Part shown: positions 44,374 through 53,821 of the stretch, piece after piece
How positions within the stretch are numbered: position 1 is the first letter of the stretch
Layout of the letters: each line of letters starts with the position of its first letter
Origin: Myxococcota bacterium
GTDB lineage: Bacteria > Myxococcota_A > Polyangia > JAAYKL01
Assembly (NCBI GenBank): GCA_030065855.1
Contig: JASJCT010000040.1
Location: forward strand, 1 to 64,000
Direction of reading: 5' to 3'
DNA: 64,000 nucleotides
Program-made: the position numbers and the translations under genes
Notes under the pieces: generated by a model
The model's input: only the letters and a program-made list of their open reading frames with translations
The model's database searches: none
Told to the model about the DNA's origin: nothing

Positions 44374-47300
44374 ATGGTTATTAAAGAAACTGAAGACAGT
44401 AAGCTTAATCAACTCTTAATCGCAGCTGCAGATGAGCCGAGATGGCTGGCTCCCAATACAACACTGTACAAACAACGCTTTATTATAAAAGCATTGCTCG
44501 GCAGCGGTGGCATGGGCGTGCTGTACGAAGCCCTAGATACCAAACATAATACAACTGTTGCCCTAAAAACCCTCCTCGCTGTTAATTCTTCAGCCATCTA
44601 TCGACTTAAACAGGAATTTAGAGCCCTGGCCGATCTAACACATCCCAATTTAGTAGGGTTGCATGAGCTATTTTTCGATGAGGACCTGAACCAGTGGTTT
44701 TTCACAATGGACCTGGTGCCCGGAGATACCCTGTTCGAGCGCCTTGGCGCTAGTCCTGAGGAAAGTCTTGTACGGAGCCTGTTTTGCCAACTGGCACGCG
44801 GCATCCAGGCCATCCACGACAAGGGCAAGCTCCATCGGGATCTCAAACCGTCCAATGCCATCGTTACACCTGACGGGCGCGTGGTGATCCTCGATTTTGG
44901 ACTGGTCAGCGATCAGCAGGAAGGCGGGGTCGGCCAAACAGTGTTAGGCGATAGCAGCTCTGGAACACCTCTTTATATGTCGCCAGAGCAGTGCGGCGGT
45001 GAGCCAGCCTCGATCGCGAGCGATTGGTATGCGTTCGGGACCATGCTCTTTGAAGCGCTCACTGGTATGGCTCCTTTTGCTGGCCCGGATTGCAAAATCA
45101 CGATGCAAAAGCAGATGGAGGACCCGCCCCAGCCTGGTGATCTGAGATCTGTTGATCCGAGAAAGGATATTGCCGAGGACTTGGCGTCATTAACGTGGCG
45201 GCTGCTCAGTCGAGATCCTGAGAAGCGACCTGGATTCGAGGAGATCATCGTCGTCTTAGACACCCAACGACGCACTTCTGAACGATGGGGAAATTTTGGT
45301 CAGGGCGTGTTCATCGGCAGAGAGCATGAACTCGCGACAGTTAAGGCGGCATTTGAGGGCACCGATGCAGGATATCCGGCCATTGTCTTGGTCGAAGGCA
45401 CCTCTGGCATTGGAAAGACCGCATTTGTGGAGCGGTTCTTATCTACCCTCCAGAGTCAAAGCAAAGCCGTCATTTTGACTGGTCGCTGCTTTGAGCGAGA
45501 ATCAGTGCCGTACAAGGCATGTGATAGCATTATCGATGCACTGAGCCACTTTTTGCACAAGATAAGCCCCTCTAGAGCAGCATCCCTGATGCCGCGGCAC
45601 ATCCATGCGCTGGCCCGAATCTTTCCGGTGTTTAGACGCCTTAAGGTCGTTCGGGAAATCAAGCTCAGACGGCCATTGCCTGCGGATCCAGTTGAACTGC
45701 GCCGCTTGGGCTTCAGCGCGCTCAAAGAGTTGCTGCTCAGGATAGCCGAACAGGAACCACTGGTCCTGTTTGTGGACGATCTCCATTGGATTGACAAAGA
45801 CAGCGCCGAGCTCTTGTCTGCAATCGTTTCATTCCCTGATCCACCCCCCTTGCTGCTGATCGGCGCCTATCGCAACGACGAGATATCGAACAATCCCGGG
45901 TTGTCCTCCCTGCACAATCATCTTGGCGGCCAAAGGGAGTTAGATCTCACTGTGATTCATCTCGGACCGCTAAATGCCGATGAATGCCACACCTTGACAC
46001 ACAACCTGCTGTCGCGCGGCTTCTTTAACCAGATCGACGCCATTGCACGAGAATCGAGAGGAAATCCCTTTTTTCTCGTTGAGATGTCTCGCCATGCAGC
46101 AGCCGCACAGGTGTGGGGAACCAAATTGGATGATTTGATTACCCACCGGGTATCATCCCTGCCAGATGCTCAGCGCGATTTGCTCGAGGCAGTTTGTATT
46201 TCAGCCAGACCGATTGACCAAGACCTCCTCAATTCCCTGCTTCCCAAGCAAGACACTGCAAGGTGTATACGCGAACTCCTGACCCAAAATCTGATTCGAT
46301 ACAAGAGCGACTCGTCGTCTAAATTGACCTGCTATCACGATCAAATTAGGGTGGTGGTGATTGCCGCTCTCCACGAATCCCGATCCCAGCTGTGGCACAC
46401 GCGCTTTTTTGAGGCCATGGAGCAACAAGCGGCACCGGACCTCACTGCACTCATCGAACACTATCTCGCAGCAAAGGCGTATTCAAAAGCCGGCGCTTGT
46501 GCGGTTGATGCTGGCGCCCAAGCAGAGGAGACCCTTGCCTTTGGAAAGGCTGCTGAACTGTATAGGATCGCCGTTGACCATGCGAACGTGGACGAAAAAG
46601 GGCGCATCGAGCTTCGCATCAAGTTGGCTCAATCCTTGGCCAACAGCATGCGCAATGCAGAGGCAGGGCGGGAGTATCTACAGATCTCGCAAGTAGCCGG
46701 CCAGTTGGAGCGCGGAGCGCTACGACAAAAGGGAGCTGAGCAGCTGCTGTTCAGTGGTCGAACCCTCGAAGGGCTGGCAGTACTGAAGGAGGCGTTTGAA
46801 GAAAACGGGCTCGACTTCCAGGCATTGCAGCAAAAAAACCCATTTGCATCCCTGATGGCGCTCGATGCAATGGGATATCAATACACCCTCCGCTCCGAGA
46901 TTGATCCGGCTGAGCTGCGGCGCTTGGATATCATGTGGGCCGCTGGCCTCGGGACCTATCAGTTGAAAGACGATGCGTCGATGGTCTTTTTGACTGCTCA
47001 TGCCCAAAAGGCACTTGAGGTAGGCGAGCCCCTTCATCTGGCTCGAGCGCTGGCCATGATGAGCAAGTACAATTTCTGCTTTGGCATGGAAGCCCCCCCT
47101 TCGTTTACCCAGCTTAAGAAACTGAGCGCTGAGATACCCAATCCCATTATTGCCGCATGGCTGGACATGGCCGCGGCAAATCAGGCATTTTGGTTTTGCC
47201 GATTTAAAGAATCCATCGAGATCTTCAAGAGGGCAGAGGCCTTCCTATTGCAGGAGTGCTCGGGTATTGCCCGCGAGCTCAGCGCTGCTCGTGTTATCGC

Positions 47301-48081
47301 GGCACTTGCTTACTCCTATCTGTACGAAATGGATGCTATCTGGTCAACGTGCACCCGATGGCTGGGTGAGGCCCAGGAAAACGAGAACATTCATCTGAGC
47401 GCCAGCTTTACTGCTATGCTGACGCCTCGATGGATCGTTGCAGATAAGCCGGACAACGCAGTGCGCGAGCTGGAAGCGCTCCTTTCCCGCTTGTCTAAGG
47501 AAGCCAATATCATCACGCGGCTCAACGGAGAGATGTTCCTTGCGTTGAGCAAGTCCTATATGGGGGATGTGGCCGCGTGGGACAGACTCAATGCAACAGT
47601 GACAGCATTCGATAGCACCGTGTACAGGGCTTCGCCCATGCTTACGTGTACCTATCATTGGCACAGGGGCCACGCGGCCATCGCCTTGGCGAGCAAGCAC
47701 CCCCAGCCTGAGGCGCTGCTCCACTGTGCAGAGCAGGATGCACACATCGTTGAGACCCCCATTGCAGTTGACGGGAGCCCCTTGGATATCGATTACTGGC
47801 AGTCACTGGGAATGCTATTGCGCGCCGGTATTGCTGCAGCCAAAGGGGATACCCCATTATCGCGCCGGCTTATCGATGCCTCCCTCGATATCATGGCACG
47901 CGACAAGAACAAGAACCGGTTGTTCGAGGCCAGTGCCCGCTATCGCCAGGCCCAGCTCATGGGGGGTAGAGAAGGCGAGGAGCAGCAGGCAATATCCATT
48001 GCGGCGCTGCGCAATATGGGCGTCAACAACCCATCCCGGTGGAACGACTACGCTGCTCCTGGATTCAATAAGCTGTCATAG
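44374..48081 (+). CDS. Ser/Thr kinase - AAA ATPase - TPR multidomain regulator
   Basis: A 1235-aa soluble protein. Residues about 35-310 are a Hanks-type kinase (glycine loop GSGGMGVLYEA, VALKTL, HRDLKPSN, DFGLVSD, SPEQ). About 330-640 are an AAA_16/STAND-type ATPase (Walker A VEGTSGIGKT, Walker B VLFVDDLHWID). The last 600 residues are TPR-like helical repeats (AKAYSKAGACAVDAGAQAEE). This is the PknK/guanylate-cyclase-associated kinase plan, which works by ligand or partner sensing through the STAND and TPR parts. No membrane helix. Start chosen from the promoter position. It is convergent with a sigma-like gene that ends 28 nt away. Confidence 0.92.
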   Translation: MVIKETEDSKLNQLLIAAADEPRWLAPNTTLYKQRFIIKALLGSGGMGVLYEALDTKHNTTVALKTLLAVNSSAIYRLKQEFRALADLTHPNLVGLHELFFDEDLNQWFFTMDLVPGDTLFERLGASPEESLVRSLFCQLARGIQAIHDKGKLHRDLKPSNAIVTPDGRVVILDFGLVSDQQEGGVGQTVLGDSSSGTPLYMSPEQCGGEPASIASDWYAFGTMLFEALTGMAPFAGPDCKITMQKQMEDPPQPGDLRSVDPRKDIAEDLASLTWRLLSRDPEKRPGFEEIIVVLDTQRRTSERWGNFGQGVFIGREHELATVKAAFEGTDAGYPAIVLVEGTSGIGKTAFVERFLSTLQSQSKAVILTGRCFERESVPYKACDSIIDALSHFLHKISPSRAASLMPRHIHALARIFPVFRRLKVVREIKLRRPLPADPVELRRLGFSALKELLLRIAEQEPLVLFVDDLHWIDKDSAELLSAIVSFPDPPPLLLIGAYRNDEISNNPGLSSLHNHLGGQRELDLTVIHLGPLNADECHTLTHNLLSRGFFNQIDAIARESRGNPFFLVEMSRHAAAAQVWGTKLDDLITHRVSSLPDAQRDLLEAVCISARPIDQDLLNSLLPKQDTARCIRELLTQNLIRYKSDSSSKLTCYHDQIRVVVIAALHESRSQLWHTRFFEAMEQQAAPDLTALIEHYLAAKAYSKAGACAVDAGAQAEETLAFGKAAELYRIAVDHANVDEKGRIELRIKLAQSLANSMRNAEAGREYLQISQVAGQLERGALRQKGAEQLLFSGRTLEGLAVLKEAFEENGLDFQALQQKNPFASLMALDAMGYQYTLRSEIDPAELRRLDIMWAAGLGTYQLKDDASMVFLTAHAQKALEVGEPLHLARALAMMSKYNFCFGMEAPPSFTQLKKLSAEIPNPIIAAWLDMAAANQAFWFCRFKESIEIFKRAEAFLLQECSGIARELSAARVIAALAYSYLYEMDAIWSTCTRWLGEAQENENIHLSASFTAMLTPRWIVADKPDNAVRELEALLSRLSKEANIITRLNGEMFLALSKSYMGDVAAWDRLNATVTAFDSTVYRASPMLTCTYHWHRGHAAIALASKHPQPEALLHCAEQDAHIVETPIAVDGSPLDIDYWQSLGMLLRAGIAAAKGDTPLSRRLIDASLDIMARDKNKNRLFEASARYRQAQLMGGREGEEQQAISIAALRNMGVNNPSRWNDYAAPGFNKLS

Positions 48082-48109
48082 CTACCCTGGTCCGCCGCTT
48101 GGGATGGGA

Positions 48110-48769
48110 TTACTTTACATCGAGCAACCCCTCGGCAATGGCCAGCTCCTTGAGGCGTTTTTTTATCGTTTGAAACCGCTGGCGAAGCCGCGCAGACCAC
48201 TGGATAATGTCTGATCTTTCCATCTGCTCACCCATATCTGACAGCACAACGGCGAGCTCTTTCCAGGACAGTTGCCTGTCGACCCTCAATACCAACAGGG
48301 TTTGATCGTCCATATCAAGCTGCTCGCGAAGCGCACGCAGTTGGTCCTTTACTTCTGTGCGCAGATGTCTTTTGGTCTCAGCCCGTATTTCGCTTACAAG
48401 GCGCGCAAAGTTTGCTGATTTGGAATTGTACGTTATCTCGCGCTCGCGCTGCCTGTCCACCTGTTGGATATAGCGGTACGCTGCATTTCGCGCCAGGGCA
48501 TAGGCCCAGCCTCTGATGGTGGTGCGCCATCGGAAATTCGGTAACCCGCGCCAGAAATCCTCAGCAAACTGGGAAAACACCTCAGATACGTCTGCTGCTT
48601 CGCCTTTCAATCGACCGGCGAGAAACGAGACGATCTCGCTGCCAAAATGCTGCATAAACAGGGTCGCGGCTGTATCAAAATCCGCCTTTTTAAAAGCCCC
48701 GCGAATATGCGGCTCCACGCTACCAGATGTCGCTTTAGGGTGCATAAATAATGATACTATACTAGACAT
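48110..48769 (-). CDS. Sigma-70-family (ECF-like) factor
   Basis: A 219-aa protein. A region-2-like segment (VSEVFSQFAEDFWRGLPNFRWRTTIRGWAYALARNAAYRYI) and a region-4-like segment (LDMDDQTLLVLRVDRQLSWKELAVVL) are both present, but region 4 is divergent and has an insertion before its last helix (DMGEQMERSDIIQWSARLRQRFQTIKKRL). Myxobacteria have many such factors next to kinase genes, so it may be linked to the convergent kinase. No anti-sigma gene is adjacent. ATG 48745 is an alternative start; neither has a clear ribosome site. Confidence 0.82.
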   Translation of the reverse strand: MSSIVSLFMHPKATSGSVEPHIRGAFKKADFDTAATLFMQHFGSEIVSFLAGRLKGEAADVSEVFSQFAEDFWRGLPNFRWRTTIRGWAYALARNAAYRYIQQVDRQREREITYNSKSANFARLVSEIRAETKRHLRTEVKDQLRALREQLDMDDQTLLVLRVDRQLSWKELAVVLSDMGEQMERSDIIQWSARLRQRFQTIKKRLKELAIAEGLLDVK

Positions 48770-48796
48770 TTATAAAAGCCACACTTCTCAACAGAT

Positions 48797-48845
48797 GGGT
48801 CTAGTTTTGACAGGTCCGCCTACGCGTCGGTTTAAGGCTAGACCC
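48797..48845 (+). promoter_or_regulatory. Candidate promoter enclosed by an inverted repeat
   Basis: TTGACA (48807-48812) and TTTAAG (48831-48836), 18 nt apart, form a candidate promoter for the small membrane protein. It is enclosed by the perfect 8-bp inverted repeat GGGTCTAG (48797-48804) and CTAGACCC (48838-48845). A regulator bound to both arms would cover the promoter. Confidence 0.35.
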
Positions 48846-48912
48846 TGAAGTCTGATCGCGGATTGTGTGGGGTTCGGGCTCGTGGTACCTTAAAAAAATC
48901 AGGAGGGCGTAC

Positions 48913-49524
48913 ATGGCAGTTGCAGCATTGGTATTGGGCATCCTGGGCGTGGTTATTTTTTCTTGGCTCGGCCCCTTACTGGGCGTTGTATGGGCTACTA
49001 GTGAGACAGCTCAGACCTTTGGCCTGACAGGTCAAACAAGTGGCGCACCTGAAATCGTTACCTGGCCCCTGTGGCTGATGGGCCTGTTGTTCGGGGTGGG
49101 GATTCCCCTGGCCGCGATTATTTTAGGTGGGGTTGCCATGAAAAAGACCCCATCCAAGGGCGTGGCCCTTGGCGGCGTGGTCACAGGCGCGATTGGGGCA
49201 ATTGCCGCAATTGGATGGATTCTTTTCTTTCAAGCAACGGCGAGTTTGGGACAGTCAATGCTGGGAGATGTGGACGACCCGGTTCAATTTCAACAGCAAA
49301 TGCAACAAATGCAGCAGATGCTCGATGATCCTGCCCTACAGCAGCAAATTCAACAGCAGCTGCAACGCGCCCAGGACTTACAAGCCCCTGAGCCTGTAAA
49401 GCCCCAACCCATGCAACCCGTGCCAGAACAACCCCAAGCACCCCCACAGCCAACGCCGCCGCCCACTTCGCCCCCACCTGGGCCCCAACCCCCGGCTCAG
49501 GAACCTCCGGATTCTCAGCAATAG
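48913..49524 (+). CDS. Small membrane protein with Gln/Met-rich and Pro-rich tail
   Basis: A 203-aa protein. AGGAGGG precedes the ATG. Hydrophobic segments AALVLGILGVVIFSWLGPLL, WPLWLMGLLFGVGIPLAAII and GGVVTGAIGAIAAIGWILFF give a DUF4190-like membrane half. The soluble part has a Gln/Met-rich helix (FQQQMQQMQQMLDDPALQQQ) and then about 55 residues dominated by proline, probably extended. Function unknown; low complexity suggests a binding or scaffold role. Confidence 0.8.
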   Translation: MAVAALVLGILGVVIFSWLGPLLGVVWATSETAQTFGLTGQTSGAPEIVTWPLWLMGLLFGVGIPLAAIILGGVAMKKTPSKGVALGGVVTGAIGAIAAIGWILFFQATASLGQSMLGDVDDPVQFQQQMQQMQQMLDDPALQQQIQQQLQRAQDLQAPEPVKPQPMQPVPEQPQAPPQPTPPPTSPPPGPQPPAQEPPDSQQ

Positions 49525-49533
49525 ACCTTATTG

Positions 49534-51309
49534 CTAAAACCGCCAGATGAGGGGGATAAAGATTGATGCAACCAGCCACACGCCGATATTTAAGGGAATA
49601 CCGAGCTTGAGATAGTCGGTGAATTTGTATCCACCAGGACCATAGACGAGCAGGTTGGTCTGGTATCCAATGGGCGTGGCATAGCAGGCCGAGGCGCCAA
49701 AACAGATACCAATGACGAACGGTCTCGGGTCAACCCCAAGCGCACCTGCTGTGGATATGGCGATTGGCAGAAGCAGGGCGGCTGTTGCGTTGTTGCTAAT
49801 GAACAAACTCAGCAAGCTGGTCAGCAAGATAAAGCCGCTGAGCACAAGCCGCGGACTGGTTCCCTGAAGCGGGGTCAGCAGGGTTTGGGCGTAGAGGTCA
49901 GCAGCTCCGGATTTCGTCAAGGCCAATCCAAGGGCCAGGGTACCGACGATCAGCACCAAAATGCGGATGTCAATGGCGCGATACGCCTCTCGAAGGCCGA
50001 TGCACCCGGTGAGCACCAGAATCAACATGGCCATCATCGCGGCCTGAAGCAAGCTGGCAATGCCCACGGCCGCGGAGAGGATCATCAGGGCAAAGACAGT
50101 GAGCGCCAGGGGCGCCTTTTTCTTATCGACAATGGTTTTATGGACGTCTTCGATAACGATGAGGTCGCCGGTCGCGCGAATTTGATCCAGGTGATCAGGC
50201 GGTACTTCGGCGAGAATGAGATCGCCTACAGCAAGGGTGAGATCGCGGAATTTCTCAGCCTGATAGTGCTTCCAGTGTCGCTTGACACCGAGGACCCGGA
50301 TATGGGCGTCCAATCCGGCGAGCATATCGGAAAGGGATTGCCCCACGGTGTCTGAGTTGGGTTGTACGAGCAGTTCTACAGTGATGGGGCGCTTTTTTTT
50401 CGATGCGCTGTTTTGCGCCACCTTTTGGTGTAGCGAAAGAGCGCTCTTGTCAGCGAGGATGACCGACAGTTGCTGGGCCGTTGCTTTTACTAGCAAAATA
50501 TCGTTCGGAAGTACCGAGACAGTATCCCGGTGGGGATCGCAAACCATGACACCGCGGATGACCTCGAATACTTCAATGTCTGGAAAGCGCTTTTTGAACA
50601 CATCCCTCGCGGCTGCGCCGACCAATGGGCTGTCTTCGGGTACCAGCAGCTCGGCCAAGTATCGATTGCGTCCGCCGTCTTTTAACTCGCAGATCGGCTC
50701 CTTATGCGTGCGCAGGATGCGCGGTCCCCAAAAAAACAAAAATACCGCACCGGCCATGGCGGTGGGGATGCCGAGGGGCGATAACTCGAACATTTCAAGT
50801 GGGGCCAGCCCGTGCTGGGTCGCCAGGTCGCTGACGATGATGTTGGTCGATGTGCCGATGAGGGTGCTGGTTCCGGCCAAGATGGAGACAAAGGAGATGG
50901 GCATTAAAAATTTGGACGGGCTCAGGGAATACTCGCAGCAGATGCTCATTACAATGGAGATGAACAGCACCACAACCGGCGTGTTGTTTAAGAACGAGGA
51001 GAACCCACCCACCGTGAAGAGGAGGATAAAGAGCAGCCGTCCGGGCTTGCCGCCAGAGTAGCGAATGATTTGTTGGGTGATAAAATCAAGGGCGCCGGTG
51101 CGCACGAGTGCCTGGCTAATGACGAACAAAAAGGCAATGGTAAGGGGGGCGGGGTTGGCAAATCCGCTGAGCCCCTCCCTGGGAGAGAGGATGCCGAGAG
51201 CAACTAAAGCGGCGATAATGGCAAACGCCGTAAGATCATAGGGCAGTTTCTCAGTGACGAGCAGAATAATAGCTGCCACGAGAATGATGGATACAAGAAC
51301 GATACTCAT
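49534..51309 (-). CDS. SLC13-family transporter with two RCK_C (TrkA-C) domains
   Basis: A 591-aa inner-membrane protein: two transmembrane halves (LPYDLTAFAIIAALVALGIL; NNTPVVVLFISIVMSICCEYS; FISNNATAALLLPIAISTAG) around a cytoplasmic insert of about 200 residues with two RCK_C-like regions (LAELLVPEDSPLVGAAARDV; VELLVQPNSDTVGQSLSDML). This plan is common in putative sodium/anion or sulfur-compound permeases. It differs from the DASS transporter at 10742, which has no RCK insert. It is convergent with the small membrane protein gene (9-nt gap). Confidence 0.92.
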   Translation of the reverse strand: MSIVLVSIILVAAIILLVTEKLPYDLTAFAIIAALVALGILSPREGLSGFANPAPLTIAFLFVISQALVRTGALDFITQQIIRYSGGKPGRLLFILLFTVGGFSSFLNNTPVVVLFISIVMSICCEYSLSPSKFLMPISFVSILAGTSTLIGTSTNIIVSDLATQHGLAPLEMFELSPLGIPTAMAGAVFLFFWGPRILRTHKEPICELKDGGRNRYLAELLVPEDSPLVGAAARDVFKKRFPDIEVFEVIRGVMVCDPHRDTVSVLPNDILLVKATAQQLSVILADKSALSLHQKVAQNSASKKKRPITVELLVQPNSDTVGQSLSDMLAGLDAHIRVLGVKRHWKHYQAEKFRDLTLAVGDLILAEVPPDHLDQIRATGDLIVIEDVHKTIVDKKKAPLALTVFALMILSAAVGIASLLQAAMMAMLILVLTGCIGLREAYRAIDIRILVLIVGTLALGLALTKSGAADLYAQTLLTPLQGTSPRLVLSGFILLTSLLSLFISNNATAALLLPIAISTAGALGVDPRPFVIGICFGASACYATPIGYQTNLLVYGPGGYKFTDYLKLGIPLNIGVWLVASIFIPLIWRF

Positions 51310-51407
51310 TTGATCATCGACCCGTGTTTACATCCTGTTATTATCGCAGATGATAAGACCAACCCCGGACAGAAGCAAATACCGCCCCAATGAGTGGCAG
51401 AAATGGG

Positions 51408-52424
51408 CTAGGTGTCGTGAAATCGGTTGTGGATAATGTCTATGGTCTGTCGGGCTTCCTCGACAAGCTCTTCGATGATGGCTGCTAAGGGTTTGATTTC
51501 ACTTACCAATCCTACGGATTGCCCGGCCATCAGTGACCCGGTCTCCACATCCCCTTCGACCACGGCACGTCGCAGGGCGCCCATCCAAAACCGCTCGACT
51601 TCAAATTGAGCGTGTTCCCGATCGATGGTGTGGTCTTCTAGCTTTTTAATCAATTCAACCTGTAGCTTGCCAAACGCGGTCGTGCCTGTATTTTTAAGCG
51701 CGCGCACCGGAATGACCGGCAACCGACTGTCGAATTGAGGGGTGGCCATGGCATCCCTTGCTTTGGCCCGGCGAAAGGCGCGCTTAAAATTTTCGTGTGC
51801 TGAACACTCCTCTGACATTACAAACCGCGTGCCTAGCTGCACCCCGGCCGCACCCATCAATAGGAGGTGGGCCATCCAGCGGCCTGTGGCGATGCCACCG
51901 GCAACAAAGATCGGTACCGTGTCGATCTCAAACAGCAGCTGTTGGATGAGCACGGATAGGGACACCGGGCCCACGTGTCCGCCAGCCTCTGACCCCTCTA
52001 GAATCAAGGCATCGGCGCCCCAGTCGATCAGTTTGTGGGCGACCACCTGGGTTGGGGCAAAGCAAATGACCTGGGCACCGCTTTCCTTGGCCTTGGCGAT
52101 TTCTGCTGCGCGTGGAAACGAACCGGCAAAAACCACCTTTGAGCACCCCATTTCACACACCATGTCGAGCTGCTTGCGGTAGTTGGGTGCGATGGTAATC
52201 AGGTTCACGCCGAACGGGTGTTGGGTGCCCTGTCGCGTCAAGAGGATCTCTTCTCGCAGGGCCTCCACCTCGGCATTGCCCCCGGCCAGCAGGCCAAAGC
52301 CACCGGCATTCCCTATGGCTGCCACCAACTTGGCATCGCTCACCCAGGTCATTGCACCGCAGATAATCGGATATGTTGAACCGAGAAACGCACTGCCGGC
52401 CTGCATCAATGATTCGACTATCAT
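51408..52424 (-). CDS. FMN-dependent nitronate monooxygenase / FabK-like enoyl reductase
   Basis: A 338-aa TIM-barrel flavoprotein: ICGAMTWVSDAKLVAAIGNAGGFG at the start, GGHVGP and FVAGGIATGRWMAHLLLMGAAGVQLGTRFV for FMN and phosphate binding. The group includes nitronate monooxygenase (oxidises toxic alkyl nitronates) and FabK (enoyl-ACP reductase); the two cannot be separated safely here. The ATG at 52424 overlaps the IlvE stop (ATGA), so the genes are coupled; a longer start in the same frame lies inside ilvE. Coupling to branched-chain transamination is unexplained and mildly favours a branched-acyl role. Confidence 0.85.
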   Translation of the reverse strand: MIVESLMQAGSAFLGSTYPIICGAMTWVSDAKLVAAIGNAGGFGLLAGGNAEVEALREEILLTRQGTQHPFGVNLITIAPNYRKQLDMVCEMGCSKVVFAGSFPRAAEIAKAKESGAQVICFAPTQVVAHKLIDWGADALILEGSEAGGHVGPVSLSVLIQQLLFEIDTVPIFVAGGIATGRWMAHLLLMGAAGVQLGTRFVMSEECSAHENFKRAFRRAKARDAMATPQFDSRLPVIPVRALKNTGTTAFGKLQVELIKKLEDHTIDREHAQFEVERFWMGALRRAVVEGDVETGSLMAGQSVGLVSEIKPLAAIIEELVEEARQTIDIIHNRFHDT

Positions 52425-53455
52425 GGGCTGCCAGCTTGGATGACGCGGATCCAATCGCGGGTGTCAGGCTCATCCCCGAGTTGGATTCCTGTGAGTTTGT
52501 TGTAAAGCGCCGTTGCAATAGGCCCTGCATTACCGTCTTTTGAGTAGACCACCTTTCTCTCCCCATAGGTAATCGATCCCACCGGCGTGATCACAGCAGC
52601 TGTGCCGCAGCACCCGGCCTCTTTCAATGAGAAGATTTCCTCCACATCAATGGGGCGTCGTTCTGGATTGAGGCCCATCTCCTCTGCCAAGGAAACCAGC
52701 GACATGTTGGTGATAGAAGGCAGTATGGAATCGCTTTGAGGTGTTATGTATCGATTGTCTTTGGTAATGCCAAAGAAATTGGCAGGGCCAGATTCGTCGA
52801 TGTATCGCTTTTCCTTTGCGTCCAGGTAGAGGACCTCTGTGTAGCCCTGTTCCTTTGCTCGGAAGCTGGCCCTCAGGCCTGCGGCATAATTCCCGCCGAC
52901 TTTTACATCGCCAATACCATTGGGCGCAGCCCGATCGTACTCCTCTTCCACGATGAGATGGACCGGCTTAAACCCGGTTCTAAAGTAGGGGCCCACTGGG
53001 GTTACAAAGATCATGAATGTATATTCATCCGCCGGTTTGACGCCCACTTGGGGACCGCTGCCAAAGACAAAGGGCCGGACATAGAGGCTCGCGCCTGTGC
53101 CATAGGGCGGAACAAATTTCAAATTGGCGTTTACGACTTTGTAAACCGCATCGATGAACAACTGCTCAGGAACAGGTGCCATGAATATCTTTTCACACGA
53201 ACGGATGAGGCGCTTTGCGTTTTCCTCGACGCGAAAGACCACCACATCGCCGTTTTTCTGCTCAAACACCTTAAGGCCTTCAAAACAGGTCTGCCCGTAG
53301 TGGAGTGAGGTGGCGCCAATATGGATCGGTATGTGCTGATCCTCGGACAACGTACCCCCGGACCAAGCGCCATCCTTCCAGGTATAGCGGATATTGCAAT
53401 CGGTCTTATGAAACCCGAATGTCAGATTTTTCCAGTCAAGATCGGCTTTTTGCAT
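52421..53455 (-). CDS. ilvE: Branched-chain amino acid aminotransferase
   Basis: A 344-aa PLP fold-type IV transaminase that makes leucine, isoleucine and valine from their keto acids and glutamate, or the reverse. Family features: SLHYGQTCFEGLKVF, LYVRPFVFGSG, the PLP-lysine segment GDVKVGGNYAAG, YLDAKEKRYIDESGPANFFG and AGCCGTAAVITPVG. The length and the GG(N)Y start of the lysine helix fit the group II type. AGGAGGG lies 4 nt before the ATG. It is translationally coupled to the flavoprotein gene. Confidence 0.95.
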   Translation of the reverse strand: MQKADLDWKNLTFGFHKTDCNIRYTWKDGAWSGGTLSEDQHIPIHIGATSLHYGQTCFEGLKVFEQKNGDVVVFRVEENAKRLIRSCEKIFMAPVPEQLFIDAVYKVVNANLKFVPPYGTGASLYVRPFVFGSGPQVGVKPADEYTFMIFVTPVGPYFRTGFKPVHLIVEEEYDRAAPNGIGDVKVGGNYAAGLRASFRAKEQGYTEVLYLDAKEKRYIDESGPANFFGITKDNRYITPQSDSILPSITNMSLVSLAEEMGLNPERRPIDVEEIFSLKEAGCCGTAAVITPVGSITYGERKVVYSKDGNAGPIATALYNKLTGIQLGDEPDTRDWIRVIQAGSP

Positions 53456-53821
53456 CTAACCCTCCTTTGGGACCCACTCACTGGGGATCTGCCCAGTCGC
53501 ACCATCCCATATTCCATAACACGTTCGAGATACGGTCTGTCAAATTCAAATAAAGCGTTGGCCGGTCTCAGATAGAATTTTCAAAAAGCCAAGAACACTC
53601 CCTCTGATCCAAGCACTCAAGAGCAACCCAGGCAGTCCGGATCAACCTTCCGTCGTGGTATTTACCCGTGCCCTTTGAAAAGGCCACCGTTGGCCGCGTG
53701 ATTGACAATGCGCATAATGGTAGTAGGCTCCCCATCGTGAGAGGAAGAGAGGCCCGTTGAATAGGTTAACTACTGCTTTCACCCCTGGTTAGGGTCAGTG
53801 GGATATACTTGCGAGGTGCGT
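53456..53821. other. Gap between ilvE and thioredoxin genes
   Basis: No gene supported. TTGACA at 53702-53707 with TAGGCT 16 nt on is a weak promoter candidate for the thioredoxin operon. No leader peptide rich in branched-chain amino acids and no T-box-like structure was seen upstream of ilvE. Confidence 0.4.

Noticed and set aside
48913-49524. Assignment of the small membrane protein as a secretion or TonB-like factor because of its Pro-rich tail
   Set aside because: The Pro-rich part is at the very C-terminus and no TonB C-terminal domain follows.
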